Under the pieces are notes generated by a model. It did not search any database, was not told the DNA's origin, and saw only the letters and a program-made list of their open reading frames with translations. Below are positions 1-9,197 of a stretch of 64,000 nt of DNA, one piece after another (the first letter of the stretch is position 1; each line of letters begins with the position of its first letter). The translations under genes and the position numbers were made by a program. Source of the DNA: Leptospira gomenensis (GTDB lineage Bacteria > Spirochaetota > Leptospiria > Leptospirales > Leptospiraceae); NCBI RefSeq assembly GCF_004770155.1, contig NZ_RQFA01000010.1, forward strand, positions 191,523 to 255,522, written 5' to 3'.

Positions 1-1
1 G

Positions 2-1627
2 GTCGAAGAAAGAGGTTTGGAGTTCCGGTTGGAAATCGAGAAGGATTGTAAGATTCAAATCGACGCCTCAAAAATCGAACGAGTCCTGCTGAATCTATTT
101 TCCAACGCCTTTAAGTTCGTCCCGAACGGTGGAAAAATACTTTGTAGTCTCCGTACCGAAGGCGCTTATGCCCTGTTATCCGTGGCTGATAACGGTCCCG
201 GAGTGCCGCCCGAGTTGAGAGAACTGATCTTCGAAAAATTCAGACAAGGGGAAGAGGGTGACGCTCGCTCGCACGGAGGAACCGGTCTTGGCCTTGCGAT
301 CGTTAAGGAATTCGTCGGACTTCATAAAGGATCCGTATGGGTCGCAAAATCTTCGTTAGGTGGTGCGGAGTTTACGGTCAAACTTCCGCTACAAACCTCC
401 GCTGCAGCCGAGCTGATTCGCGAAAGAAAAAACGATCCGAAAGAAAACGATCCCGCGTTAAAAGCCGCGTTGCACGAAGCGGAGCTGATCCGAAAAAAAG
501 CGGACGAGGAGACACACGTTTCCTTTGCGAATCGTCCGAAAATCCTGATCGTCGAGGACAATCGGGAAATGCGGGCGTATATATCGAATACGTTGTCAAG
601 GGACTTTAATATCGTCACCGCTTTTGACGGACAACAAGGATTAGAGGCCGCAATCCGGGAACAACCGGACGTGATCGTGACCGATCTTATGATGCCGGTT
701 TTGAGCGGTGATCGGATGGTCAAAGAGATCAGAAAAGTGCCGCGATTGGCCAACGTCCCTATCCTGTTTTTGAGCGCCAAGGCGGATCAGGATCTCAGAA
801 TCAGGCTTTTGGAGGAGGGGGCTCAGGATTATCTGATCAAACCGTTCGCCTCCGAGGAATTATCGGCAAAGGTTAATAATTTTATAATATTAAGAAAATT
901 GATTGAAAGTCTTGAAATCGCAAACAAGGACTTGGAAGCATTCAGTTATTCGGTGTCTCACGATTTACGGGCTCCGATCAGAGGTATAGAGGGTTTTATC
1001 CAAATTCTTTTGGAAGATTACGGAAAAACCTTCGAACCGGAAGCGCTGCGTTTGTTGGATGTCATCCGAAAAAGCGCGGCTTTGATGAATAAACTCGTTC
1101 AGGACCTCCTTCATTTCCACAAATACGCAAGATTGGATCCGTCAAACTCCGTGATCGATATGGAGTTGATGGCGCGCGAAACGGCGGAAGCGGTTATGGA
1201 GGAATATCCGGGAAAAAATTTTTCCATCGAAGTTGAACCACTCCCTTTAGCATATGGGGATCGGGCCGCGATAAAACAAGTATGGGTCAATCTGATTTCC
1301 AACGCTGTAAAATACTCCTCGACAAAAGAGGATCCGCGGATCCGAATCAGTTGTTCGACTAACGACGGTTATAACACGTATACGGTTCGTGACAACGGCG
1401 TCGGATTCGAAAACAAATATTCGAATCGATTGTTTAAGGTGTTTCAGAGGCTGCATGTACAGGAGGATTTCGAAGGAACCGGAGTCGGCCTTGCGATCGT
1501 CGCAAGAATCATACAACGTCACGGAGGAAAAGTTTATGCGGAAGGCGAGACCGATCGAGGTTCCTCCTTTTTCTTTTCCCTTCCTATATCCGCCGAAAAC
1601 GTTCAAAACGAAAGGAGTCTTTCGTGA
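2..1627 (+). CDS. Hybrid sensor histidine kinase, 5' end outside window
   Basis: The reading frame is open to the left edge, so the true start and any sensory domain lie upstream. Counting residues from the TTG at position 17: a HATPase_c domain (about 1-126, with N-box NLFSNAFKF and G-box GGTGLGLAI), a receiver domain (about 173-290, phospho-acceptor D223 in VTDLMMP, K in LIKPF), a HisKA domain (H315 in SVSHDLRAP) and a second HATPase_c domain (NLISNAVKY, GTGVGLAI). It is therefore a kinase-receiver-kinase phosphorelay protein, probably soluble in this part. The next gene, a receiver-kinase, starts 63 bases after its stop, suggesting one signalling unit. The input signal cannot be read from the sequence. 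Confidence 0.93.
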   Translation, partial: VEERGLEFRLEIEKDCKIQIDASKIERVLLNLFSNAFKFVPNGGKILCSLRTEGAYALLSVADNGPGVPPELRELIFEKFRQGEEGDARSHGGTGLGLAIVKEFVGLHKGSVWVAKSSLGGAEFTVKLPLQTSAAAELIRERKNDPKENDPALKAALHEAELIRKKADEETHVSFANRPKILIVEDNREMRAYISNTLSRDFNIVTAFDGQQGLEAAIREQPDVIVTDLMMPVLSGDRMVKEIRKVPRLANVPILFLSAKADQDLRIRLLEEGAQDYLIKPFASEELSAKVNNFIILRKLIESLEIANKDLEAFSYSVSHDLRAPIRGIEGFIQILLEDYGKTFEPEALRLLDVIRKSAALMNKLVQDLLHFHKYARLDPSNSVIDMELMARETAEAVMEEYPGKNFSIEVEPLPLAYGDRAAIKQVWVNLISNAVKYSSTKEDPRIRISCSTNDGYNTYTVRDNGVGFENKYSNRLFKVFQRLHVQEDFEGTGVGLAIVARIIQRHGGKVYAEGETDRGSSFFFSLPISAENVQNERSLS

Positions 1628-1690
1628 TAGTGGACGACCCGAGAATGTTCTGTGATCGGATTATCCATCGAAACCGGACGATACGATACT

Positions 1691-2845
1691 ATGGCTAAGT
1701 GGAAGTTTCTTTTTTTGGAGGATTCTATCGTGGATCTGGAACTCATCCAGAGACAGATAAAAAAAGCCCGTATAGAATACGATCCGATTCACGTAATCGA
1801 TAGTGAAGGTTTCATGCGTGCGATCGTCGAACAAAAGCCCGATCTTATACTTTCCGATTTTAAACTGCCTAAGTACGACGGCTTCTCGGCTTTGATGGAC
1901 GCCAAACGTATGTGTCCGGAAACCCCGTTCATATTCGTATCCGGAACCTACGGAGAGGAGGCCGCTATACAAACCTTGACTATGGGAGCCACGGATTACG
2001 TTCTCAAAGATAAGATAGAAAAATTATTGCCCGCGGTCCAGAGGGCGCTCAACGAATTGGAAGATCACGAGCTGCGGAGAAAAGCGGAGCTGGAGCGTTA
2101 CGAACTGGAGGAACAACTGAGACAAAGTCAAAAAATGGAGGCGATGGGTTTGATGGCGGGAACGCTCGCTCACGAGATCAACAATCCTCTTCTCGCGATT
2201 TCGGAATACGCCGCCATGATCGCCAAAGGCGAGGTCGGTCAAGACGCTTCCAAACGATTGGCGAAGAAAATTCGGGACGAAAGTGACCGTATCTCCAGAA
2301 TCATGAAGGACTTGTTGCGTTTTTCCAGAGAGGAAAAAGGAAAGTTCGATTCCGTAGATGTAAGCGAGATCTTCGCGAAACTCAGTACGATTGCAGGACA
2401 AATATTTAAGATGAATCGTGTGGAAGTGGAATGGCAAAATCGATTGAACGACGTTTGTACGATTCAATGCAGGGAAGGACAGATCCTCCAGATTTTATTG
2501 AATTTGATCAACAACTCCGTGGACAGTCTCAATCAAAAATATCCGGAATACGATGAGCGCAAAAAGATGATCGTTTCCGTCGGAATCAAAGAATCGGAGA
2601 ATGGAGCAACGGTTCAGTTCGAGATTATGGATTTCGGATTGGGAATTCCGCGCGAGATTCAAAATTCGGTTTTTAAAACGTTCTTCACCACGAAACCTCC
2701 CGAACGAGGAACGGGTTTAGGTCTTTCCGTCAGTTTAGGGATCGCTAAGGAACACGGAGGAAATTTATATTTCGAAAGCGAGCCAGGTGAGTTTACCCGT
2801 TTCTTTTTGGAAATTCCCGTTCGACCACTTCCGACTTCCGATTAA
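1691..2845 (+). CDS. Receiver-histidine kinase hybrid
   Basis: 384 residues. An N-terminal receiver domain (about 5-120; D56 in LILSDFKLP, K in YVLKDK) is followed by a short coiled linker (about 121-147), a HisKA domain with H161 in the motif LAHEINNPLLA, and HATPase_c (NLINNSVDSL, GTGLGLSVS). The ATG at 1691 was chosen over an upstream GTG at 1652 because MAKWKFLFLEDS begins directly at the receiver beta-1 strand. A kinase with an N-terminal receiver and no sensor usually takes phosphate from an upstream kinase, here probably the preceding hybrid kinase (inference). No DNA-binding domain is present. Confidence 0.92.
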   Translation: MAKWKFLFLEDSIVDLELIQRQIKKARIEYDPIHVIDSEGFMRAIVEQKPDLILSDFKLPKYDGFSALMDAKRMCPETPFIFVSGTYGEEAAIQTLTMGATDYVLKDKIEKLLPAVQRALNELEDHELRRKAELERYELEEQLRQSQKMEAMGLMAGTLAHEINNPLLAISEYAAMIAKGEVGQDASKRLAKKIRDESDRISRIMKDLLRFSREEKGKFDSVDVSEIFAKLSTIAGQIFKMNRVEVEWQNRLNDVCTIQCREGQILQILLNLINNSVDSLNQKYPEYDERKKMIVSVGIKESENGATVQFEIMDFGLGIPREIQNSVFKTFFTTKPPERGTGLGLSVSLGIAKEHGGNLYFESEPGEFTRFFLEIPVRPLPTSD

Positions 2846-3303
2846 TCAATGTTAAACGAGATTCTAACTTTGTTTTCGTAACTTTTGTAAGAATATAAGA
2901 TCCATGCTTTTTATAAAATAACCAGTATTTAAATTTATATTTCGATAGTTTGATTGTTTTCGTTTTTACAGAATCTTTGATTGAGAAAGAATTCCTGCCC
3001 ACTGGAAATCTAATTCCGAACGATTTTTCTTACAATGAATTTATCCGTAGGCATTATTTGTAGAAGAAATTCACGAAAAAAGTAGGTTCTTGCCACAAAA
3101 CATGCGATCTTCTAATCGAACATTTGTTTTACAATCGTCCCGAGCGTCGATTTTGTCTTTTTATCATTCTCCAATGTGTATTTATGCAATGATATCTCGA
3201 AGAAACAGGACATTTAAATTAAGATTTGTTTTTCTTTCCGCCGATTCGACTAATCTACAGGGAGAAAATCGTCGAAGGCTCGATCGGTTGTATAGTTCCG
3301 TTT
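2846..3303. other. Non-coding gap before the diguanylate cyclase
   Basis: About 460 bases with no convincing gene. The open frames here either overlap the following gene in another frame or lack family features. No strong hairpin terminator or repeat was recognised. Confidence 0.5.
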
Positions 3304-4881
3304 ATGGAAAGTATTTTCAAAGAAGCAAGACTCAAACGCAGGATTTTATTTCCGGCTATAGGAATAATTCCGATTTTAATGATCGGAACTTTCGTGTACG
3401 AGTCCTGGCAATTACAAAACGAAATTCGACAAGTGGTCCAAATGCGCGCTCGTGTTCTCAAGGATTATTTCAGTCGGGTCAGCAGTCAGGCGAAGGCCCT
3501 CGGTTTTTCCATGTCGGATTATCTTTCCAGACACGAACGTTCCGTTTCGGAGATTCGGATTCGGGAGAGAATTCGTTCGTATCCGGATCGGAATTTTTTC
3601 GAAGTGGCCGACCGGGAGCAGGACACGGATCCGTATCGATTTATTTCCGGTTCTCTTACCGGGGAAGGATCGGGTACATCCCTTCCTGAAACCTCGATTC
3701 GGGAAATGGAAGCCGCCTTGAGTTTAGAAGGTCAATTTCAAGCGCTTACGGATTCGGAAAGTGAAGTGCTCTGGGCGTATTATATGTCCATTCAAAAGTT
3801 TATTTATCTCGCGCCGAAGACCGACGTTTTGAAGGTTCACTTTCAGGAAACGTTTTTTCAAGCTCCGTTTTGGGTTTCCGCTTCTCCTGAAAAAAATCCG
3901 GAACGAAAACAGGTGATCACGGATCTTTATGACGATCTCGCCGGAAAAGGTTTTTTGATTTCGGTCTCTCAGCCCGTTTACTTTCGAAATCGTTTCGTAG
4001 GCGTTGCCGCAATCGACATCGGACTCAACGCGATGCGCAGAATTTTGGAAACGGGTGATTGTCTCGGAGAAAGTATGCTCATCGCCGAAAACGGCAATAT
4101 AGTCGCGAAGGCAGGAGATTTGATGTTGGGGGATCGCCCGTTTCCGTTCGCGATCGACGGCTCGTTCGAAGTAGGCGACATCGTCAGAAAGGATTGGGCG
4201 TATTGGACCTTGTACGAGGTTCGTGAAGGAGAAATTCACCTCGTTCACAAAATTCAATTGTCGGAATATATTAAATTTATAATAGAGAGACTCCTTCCTT
4301 TTTGGGGGTTGGTGCTTACGCTCGCAGCGGTTTGTCTTTTATACGTAAAACTCAGAGCCTCTATGTATCAGGTTTATCAATTGAGTCACACCGATCCTCT
4401 TACCGGAATCACGAATCGGAGGGGATTTTTGAAATCCACTCAACGATCGCTCTCCGCGGGAAAACGTCGCGGAAAAGCCTGGAGCGTATTGATGATCGAT
4501 ATCGATCATTTCAAACAAGTAAACGATCGTTACGGCCATGGAACCGGGGACAGAATCCTGAAGGAAGTCGCGGATACTCTTTTCAAAAGCGTCCGCAAAA
4601 CGGATTTCGTTTGCCGTTGGGGAGGAGAGGAGTTCGCCGTTTTTCTTTCCGGAACGGCACAGGAAAGCGCCCGTGAAATCGCGGATCATCTTCGTACGGA
4701 AATCCAAGGGCGCGTCCGTTTGGAAGACGACGTTTCGATCACGATCAGCGTGGGCGTCGCCCAAGGAAGAGGAAACGATCAATGTATCGAATCGGCTTTG
4801 GGACGTGCAGACGAAGCCTTATATCAAGCCAAAGCGGGCGGTAGAAACAAGGTCTGCGAATACGAGTTGGTAAATTTCTGA
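3304..4881 (+). CDS. Membrane diguanylate cyclase (GGDEF)
   Basis: 525 residues. It makes cyclic di-GMP from two GTP. A first membrane segment (about 14-32) is followed by a long extracytoplasmic region (about 35-330) that looks like a Cache/PAS-type sensor (segment YFRNRFVGVAAIDIGL), then a second membrane segment (about 333-350) and a GGDEF domain (about 365-520). The active site is intact as GGEEF (440-444), and the inhibitory I-site RKTD (431-434) lies exactly five residues before it, so product feedback inhibition is expected. The ATG at 3304 is preferred to a TTG at 3226 because the latter adds 26 unrelated residues. An EAL protein lies downstream at 9198. Confidence 0.94.
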   Translation: MESIFKEARLKRRILFPAIGIIPILMIGTFVYESWQLQNEIRQVVQMRARVLKDYFSRVSSQAKALGFSMSDYLSRHERSVSEIRIRERIRSYPDRNFFEVADREQDTDPYRFISGSLTGEGSGTSLPETSIREMEAALSLEGQFQALTDSESEVLWAYYMSIQKFIYLAPKTDVLKVHFQETFFQAPFWVSASPEKNPERKQVITDLYDDLAGKGFLISVSQPVYFRNRFVGVAAIDIGLNAMRRILETGDCLGESMLIAENGNIVAKAGDLMLGDRPFPFAIDGSFEVGDIVRKDWAYWTLYEVREGEIHLVHKIQLSEYIKFIIERLLPFWGLVLTLAAVCLLYVKLRASMYQVYQLSHTDPLTGITNRRGFLKSTQRSLSAGKRRGKAWSVLMIDIDHFKQVNDRYGHGTGDRILKEVADTLFKSVRKTDFVCRWGGEEFAVFLSGTAQESAREIADHLRTEIQGRVRLEDDVSITISVGVAQGRGNDQCIESALGRADEALYQAKAGGRNKVCEYELVNF

Positions 4882-5137
4882 TTGGATCGGTTCCGATTTT
4901 CGCCGACTTTCCGAACGAATTCCTAGAGAAATACAAGCGTTTTGTTACAACGGTCCGAGACGGAGGGATGCTTAGGATCTTGAATTCATCCGCGTTTCGT
5001 TTTTTCATAAATTCAAAAACCGTAATATCTCACCCAAGACACGGAGCTCGACCGATCACCTTATAGATTGGAGGGACTTACTTCCCTTTCCGGTTTAAGA
5101 TCTTTTTTGTAGAAGGGAACCACTCTATTACATTGAA

Positions 5138-5183
5138 TCTATCTGGTCCGATTGGCTCTCATCGACCAGATAGACGTTTTTCT
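5138..5183 (+). terminator. Rho-independent terminator downstream of GGDEF gene
   Basis: A perfect 11-bp inverted repeat (TCTATCTGGTC / GACCAGATAGA, at 5138-5148 and 5164-5174) is followed by CGTTTTTCTTT. It lies 256 bases after the cyclase stop codon, so it is a plausible but distant terminator for that transcript. Confidence 0.7.
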
Positions 5184-5239
5184 TTCGTTTACCTTAATGT
5201 TATGAAATTCGAATTTTAAAAATTCGGAATAAACGAAAG
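5182..5239 (+). ncRNA. Candidate structured small RNA region
   Basis: Nested inverted repeats: outer arms CTTTCGTTTA / TAAACGAAAG (5182-5191 and 5230-5239) and an inner perfect hairpin CGAATTTT-A-AAAATTCG (5210-5226). The segment lies between two plus-strand terminators (5138-5183 and 5308-5352), so a separate short transcript ending at the second is possible. No convincing promoter was found, so this is only a candidate. Confidence 0.3.
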
Positions 5240-5307
5240 TAAAAACGAGACTTCGGTTTCCGGAAACGTTTCCGATTAAAACGCTCCTATATCTCCATGA
5301 CACTGGG

Positions 5308-5352
5308 TCTATTTGGTTAATCTGCATTCGTTAACCAAGTAGATTTTTTTTT
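5308..5352 (+). terminator. Second Rho-independent terminator
   Basis: Arms TCTATTTGGTTAA / TTAACCAAGTAGA (one G.U-type position) enclose a 10-nt loop and are followed by an unbroken run of T. It is oriented on the plus strand, although no plus-strand gene is seen between it and the previous terminator. Confidence 0.75.
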
Positions 5353-5381
5353 GATTTCGTCGCGTTCGATTTTATGCGATT

Positions 5382-5412
5382 CAAAAAAGAAGGGCAGGTT
5401 GCCCTGCCCTTT
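5382..5412 (-). terminator. Terminator of the minus-strand AraC-type gene
   Basis: Hairpin AGGGCAGG-TTG-CCTGCCCT-like (5391-5410). Read on the minus strand it is followed by TCTTTTTT. It lies about 100 bases after the stop codon of the regulator at 5510-6649. Confidence 0.8.
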
Positions 5413-5509
5413 AAACGAAGGGAGTCATTGAGGATAAAAGCCGCTGGATCGTTTGCTCTTATTTTGCGCCTGTTGACCGTATTCGCGAGGATCCGCGGGT
5501 CTTCGCCAT

Positions 5510-6649
5510 TCATTCCTCCGTAGAGATCCATTTGCGGAATTCTCTCGGGGATTTTCCCGTAAATTTTACGCAAGCCCGATGAAAGGAAGAAGCGGAATTG
5601 AATCCGCTTTCGAAAGCGATTTGTAGCAGGTTCATATTCGTTCTGTTTTTCAGATTTCGTTTTACGTCTTCGATACGATTCATGTTCAGAAAATCCGCGA
5701 ATTTCAAGGACATGTGTTTGTTTAGATAATACGAAGCCTGATGCGTCGATAAACCTAAGTAAGAAGCGAAATCGGGAAGCCTCAACTCTTCGTCCGCGTA
5801 ACCTCTCACCTGAAGAAAAGCGTTGATCCTTTCTTCGATTCTTGCCAATTCGATTCCTTCCAAAATGTTTCTTCCGGATTCAGATTCGATTTTTTCCTCA
5901 TCCTCCGAAAGAATCGTCTGAGAAACCGGAGGAACGATTTCTTCGATTCGTTTTTCATTGGTAGAAGGTTGGAATAAAAAGGGATAGATCCTTTCCAATA
6001 CGGATACGTACCCGATCATAATTCCCGGAATCAATTCCGAGATCAAAAGTAGTCGGGTTTGGTTCTGGATCGTCCCGATCAGATCCAAAATCAGGGAAAC
6101 ACAAATCATAAACGTAATGAACGAGAAGTTATAATACAATTTCTGTTTTCCTAAAATTTGAATCGTACGTACGGACCAAATTAAGGTGAATACCATAAGA
6201 AGAATTCCCAGAGAATCGCATAAACTGATAAAGACGGTGCCCGGTATAAGATACGAGACCGCGATCGTAATCGGCAACACGGGTAGTTGTCGTTTGCAGT
6301 ATTGCCAGGGATTCCGCAAGTTTTCCAGAACATAAAGATTGCAGATGAGAAGAGCAAAACACGCGTATAACACCAGACCGAAATAAACTCCTAAAAACAG
6401 AGGATTTTGTAACGGTCTCGGATCGATTTCTTGAGGGAAAAACATCCGGTTGTTAAACAACAAAAAGATGCTGACGCTCAAAAGTATCGTCGCGTAGGCT
6501 TTGTTGAACTCGTGATTTCTACTTTCATAAAGTCTGGAAATCGCCATGACGATGCCGGTTCCCACTCCGGTTGCGTGTGCGTACAAAAGATTAAAGTCCG
6601 AAAATACGGAGTAAGAGAGAACTTCGCCCACTGTGATGAGATCCTGCAT
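5510..6649 (-). CDS. Membrane-anchored AraC-family regulator
   Basis: 379 residues. The N-terminal part (about 1-225) contains about seven hydrophobic segments, and the C-terminal 105 residues form an AraC-type double helix-turn-helix ([20 protein letters not shown] ... [32 protein letters not shown]). This layout fits a membrane sensor directly fused to a DNA-binding domain, so it would act on DNA while membrane bound (inference). It resembles the regulator at 7092-8219 in architecture, and the pair are probably paralogues. A terminator follows at 5382-5412, and a 22-bp perfect palindrome lies upstream at 6860-6881. Ligand and targets are unknown. Confidence 0.88.
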   Translation of the reverse strand: MQDLITVGEVLSYSVFSDFNLLYAHATGVGTGIVMAISRLYESRNHEFNKAYATILLSVSIFLLFNNRMFFPQEIDPRPLQNPLFLGVYFGLVLYACFALLICNLYVLENLRNPWQYCKRQLPVLPITIAVSYLIPGTVFISLCDSLGILLMVFTLIWSVRTIQILGKQKLYYNFSFITFMICVSLILDLIGTIQNQTRLLLISELIPGIMIGYVSVLERIYPFLFQPSTNEKRIEEIVPPVSQTILSEDEEKIESESGRNILEGIELARIEERINAFLQVRGYADEELRLPDFASYLGLSTHQASYYLNKHMSLKFADFLNMNRIEDVKRNLKNRTNMNLLQIAFESGFNSASSFHRACVKFTGKSPREFRKWISTEE

Positions 6650-6859
6650 GACGTTCTCCTTAATTGGATTCGGAAACTTTAGATACGAACGTCCGTAACA
6701 TTCTGATTCGGCCTGAAGACTGGAGACCGGTACGACGGAAAAAATTTCTAAAACTTGGAAGAATCATGATTTGATATATACTCCTCATTATTTTTTTGCT
6801 TATCAAATCATATCGTATCATTCTCCGCTTTTCGCGTCGTCGGCATATATAATTGGAAT

Positions 6860-6881
6860 TCGTAAAATTATAATTTTACGA
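6860..6881. repeat. 22-bp perfect palindrome upstream of AraC-type gene
   Basis: TCGTAAAATTA followed directly by its reverse complement. It sits 211 bases upstream of the start codon of the minus-strand regulator at 5510-6649, in a gap of about 440 bases that holds no gene. It could be a dimer-binding operator or a cruciform-prone site. Confidence 0.5.
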
Positions 6882-7091
6882 CATTCTATTTTGGGATATT
6901 TATTTAAAACGAAATTCCGGCATCGAAACGGATCTTCTATTCTTTAAGATGAGGAACTAGGATCGGTCGCATTGTCCGCGCTTCTTTGCAGACACGTTGT
7001 TACTTTTGAATATAAATTATTTGTAGGAACAATCAAAGAATTCGAAGTCCATTCCCCTTCGGAACGGAGATTCTTTTGTACGATTTTTACG

Positions 7092-8219
7092 TTAGCTTGC
7101 GTTTTCTTGCGGAGGATGACCCGTGTCGGTCGGACGCCGGAATAACTTCGGATAGGATTCTCGAAAGTGTTTCGGGGACATTCCTGTTTCTTTTAAGAAC
7201 GCTTTATAAAAAGAAGAGTTTGAATTAAAGCCAACTGCAATTCCCACGGAAATAATGGATCGACTCGTATCTTGCACCAACATCGTCTTCGCTTCTTTGA
7301 TACGAAAACAATTGATGTAATTGTTGAAGTTCATTCCCAGATGATTGTTGAGAAAATGAGAAAGCTGATGAACCGAAATTCCCAATTCGTCCGAAACGTC
7401 CTTGAGACGGATTTCCTCGTCCAAATAGATCCGTTCTTCTTTGACTACTTTCTCCAATTTCTTTGTGAGTTTGTCCGTATCGATATCGTGCAAAATAGAA
7501 CGTTTTAACGCGCGTTTTACGGGCGGTTTGGCGGGGGGAAGGGAGAGAAAATCCAGCATATCCGGATAAACAAGAGTCATAAAATAATAGTAAATTACTA
7601 CAAAGGTGGTGTGGACCCCCGAGAAAAGCGTCAAAACGGGCTTTTGAAGGACGATTCCCAAAATTTCAAACGGAGCGCAAATCGAAATCAGAGCGATCAA
7701 AATCAGGAGAATGCGCACCCGAAATTTGAAAAATTCGTCCGGTTTGGCGATAAACGCGTCGCAAACTACGATTACAACGTAAACGAAAACATACAAATCC
7801 GAAACAAATAAAAAGAAATCGAATTCTTTTCGATCGGACGCTTCATAAAAGGTTAAGATCGGAATCGTCAAAATCAAAGGCCCGAGTAAATGCCAATAAT
7901 AGATCCGCGGTAGAGTAGGATAACGCCGGAAAACCATCGTAGAAACGAGGAAAACCAACGTGCCGCTGGTCGTCAGAGCCACTGTGTCCAATACGAAAAG
8001 AATTTTACGCAGCCAAAGGATCGATATCAAGTTCAGACTGTATACATCGATCGACTGAAATACGGCCGCGCAAAGCAAAATCAAAGCAGCGAAGTAATCG
8101 ATCTGTTTTTTCGCTTTGATCAGACTCCCGATCCCGAGAATGAATGCGAAAACTGCTCCAAACCGAATCATCAGAAGGAGCATATCTTCATTGATTATGA
8201 ATTCTAAATTATTCCACAT
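7092..8219 (-). CDS. Membrane-anchored AraC-family regulator (second copy type)
   Basis: 375 residues. About seven membrane segments (about 10-225) are followed by a C-terminal AraC-type DNA-binding domain (about 255-360) with LKDVSDELGISVHQLSHFLN and SIISVGIAVGFNSNSSFYKAF, then TGMSPKHFRESYPK. It has the same architecture as the regulator at 5510-6649, so both probably sense a membrane or extracytoplasmic signal. It stands alone on the minus strand. Start at ATG 8219 is supported by the hydrophobic N-terminus beginning shortly after. Targets are unknown. Confidence 0.87.
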   Translation of the reverse strand: MWNNLEFIINEDMLLLMIRFGAVFAFILGIGSLIKAKKQIDYFAALILLCAAVFQSIDVYSLNLISILWLRKILFVLDTVALTTSGTLVFLVSTMVFRRYPTLPRIYYWHLLGPLILTIPILTFYEASDRKEFDFFLFVSDLYVFVYVVIVVCDAFIAKPDEFFKFRVRILLILIALISICAPFEILGIVLQKPVLTLFSGVHTTFVVIYYYFMTLVYPDMLDFLSLPPAKPPVKRALKRSILHDIDTDKLTKKLEKVVKEERIYLDEEIRLKDVSDELGISVHQLSHFLNNHLGMNFNNYINCFRIKEAKTMLVQDTSRSIISVGIAVGFNSNSSFYKAFLKETGMSPKHFRESYPKLFRRPTDTGHPPQENAS

Positions 8220-9197
8220 ACAATCAGATTTCGTTTTGAAACGGAACGTTCGGTTCGAACGAATTCAAAAAACTAATTTTAGTAAAATCAAAATACTTTG
8301 ATTTTCTATTTTTGCAAATCATAAAATTTATACGATGATGATTTCTAACCAAAGACAGAGAAATCAAAATTATAAGTGTGTAACTTACGTATATAGAATT
8401 GTTTTCGCTCATACGAAACGAATTTGATCCTTGATAAAACGGTTTTCACTTCCTTCGGATTAAAAAATTTGCAAAGAGTGTTCTTGTTTGTCGTTAAAAT
8501 GAAATCTTCGCTTTCGTTTTTATGAATATTAAAAGATATATAAACGTGAATTTGACCTGAAATGTTTCTGTTTATAATTTAAAACTAGCTAGTTTTAAAT
8601 TATATGAATCATTCTTTTTATTTTATGCGAACGGATCTATTGATTCCGACATACGCGTTTGTGAAGTTTCGATTCTTCGTTTTCAATTTAGGAATCTACG
8701 AATCCTCAATTTTTCCGAAGCGGTTTCGGAGCGCTCTTCTTCTAAATCTTGTTTTAAAGAGAAAGGTTCGTTTTAAAAATTGAAAGGAAGCACCTCGAAA
8801 GACGAATTCGATAACAAAATCAACAGTTAAATCGGGGAAACCGTTCGAAAACGGAGACTAACGTTTCGGGGATGGTCGTTTTGCGTTCGTTAGGCGGGGG
8901 AGATGGAGGCGTGGCTGCGATTCCGTTCGAATTCATTTCGTATCGGAAAGGATTCGTTTCCGTTTCTATTTTTGGTTTCGGTCGTGTTTTTCCCCGTCGC
9001 GGAGAAAAGGGATTTCTCCTTTTTTGAGATTCTACTTTTATTTTCTCCGTTCTTCAGATTTTTCCGTTCGTAAAAAGTTCCTAGAAATTCAGTAGAATGT
9101 TATATTCAAAAATTTTTACATACTAAAAAATACAAAGATCATACCTTTCTATAAATTAAACGGAATCAAAAATTATGAAAGTTATTTAGGTTATAAA
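8220..9197. other. Long non-coding gap
   Basis: Nearly 1 kb with no supported gene. It is AT-rich, with scattered T runs. The only strong structure is the 32-bp palindrome at 8573-8604. Confidence 0.5.
8573..8604. repeat. 32-bp perfect AT-rich palindrome
   Basis: TATAATTTAAAACTAG followed directly by its exact reverse complement, without a loop. It is about 355 bases upstream of the minus-strand AraC-type gene (start 8219) and 594 bases upstream of the plus-strand EAL gene (start 9198). It may be a regulator-binding site or a cruciform. Confidence 0.6.

Noticed and set aside
3090..3689. A 199-residue frame before the diguanylate cyclase
   Set aside because: It overlaps the clear cyclase gene in another frame, is Arg/Ser/Phe-rich and has no recognisable domain.
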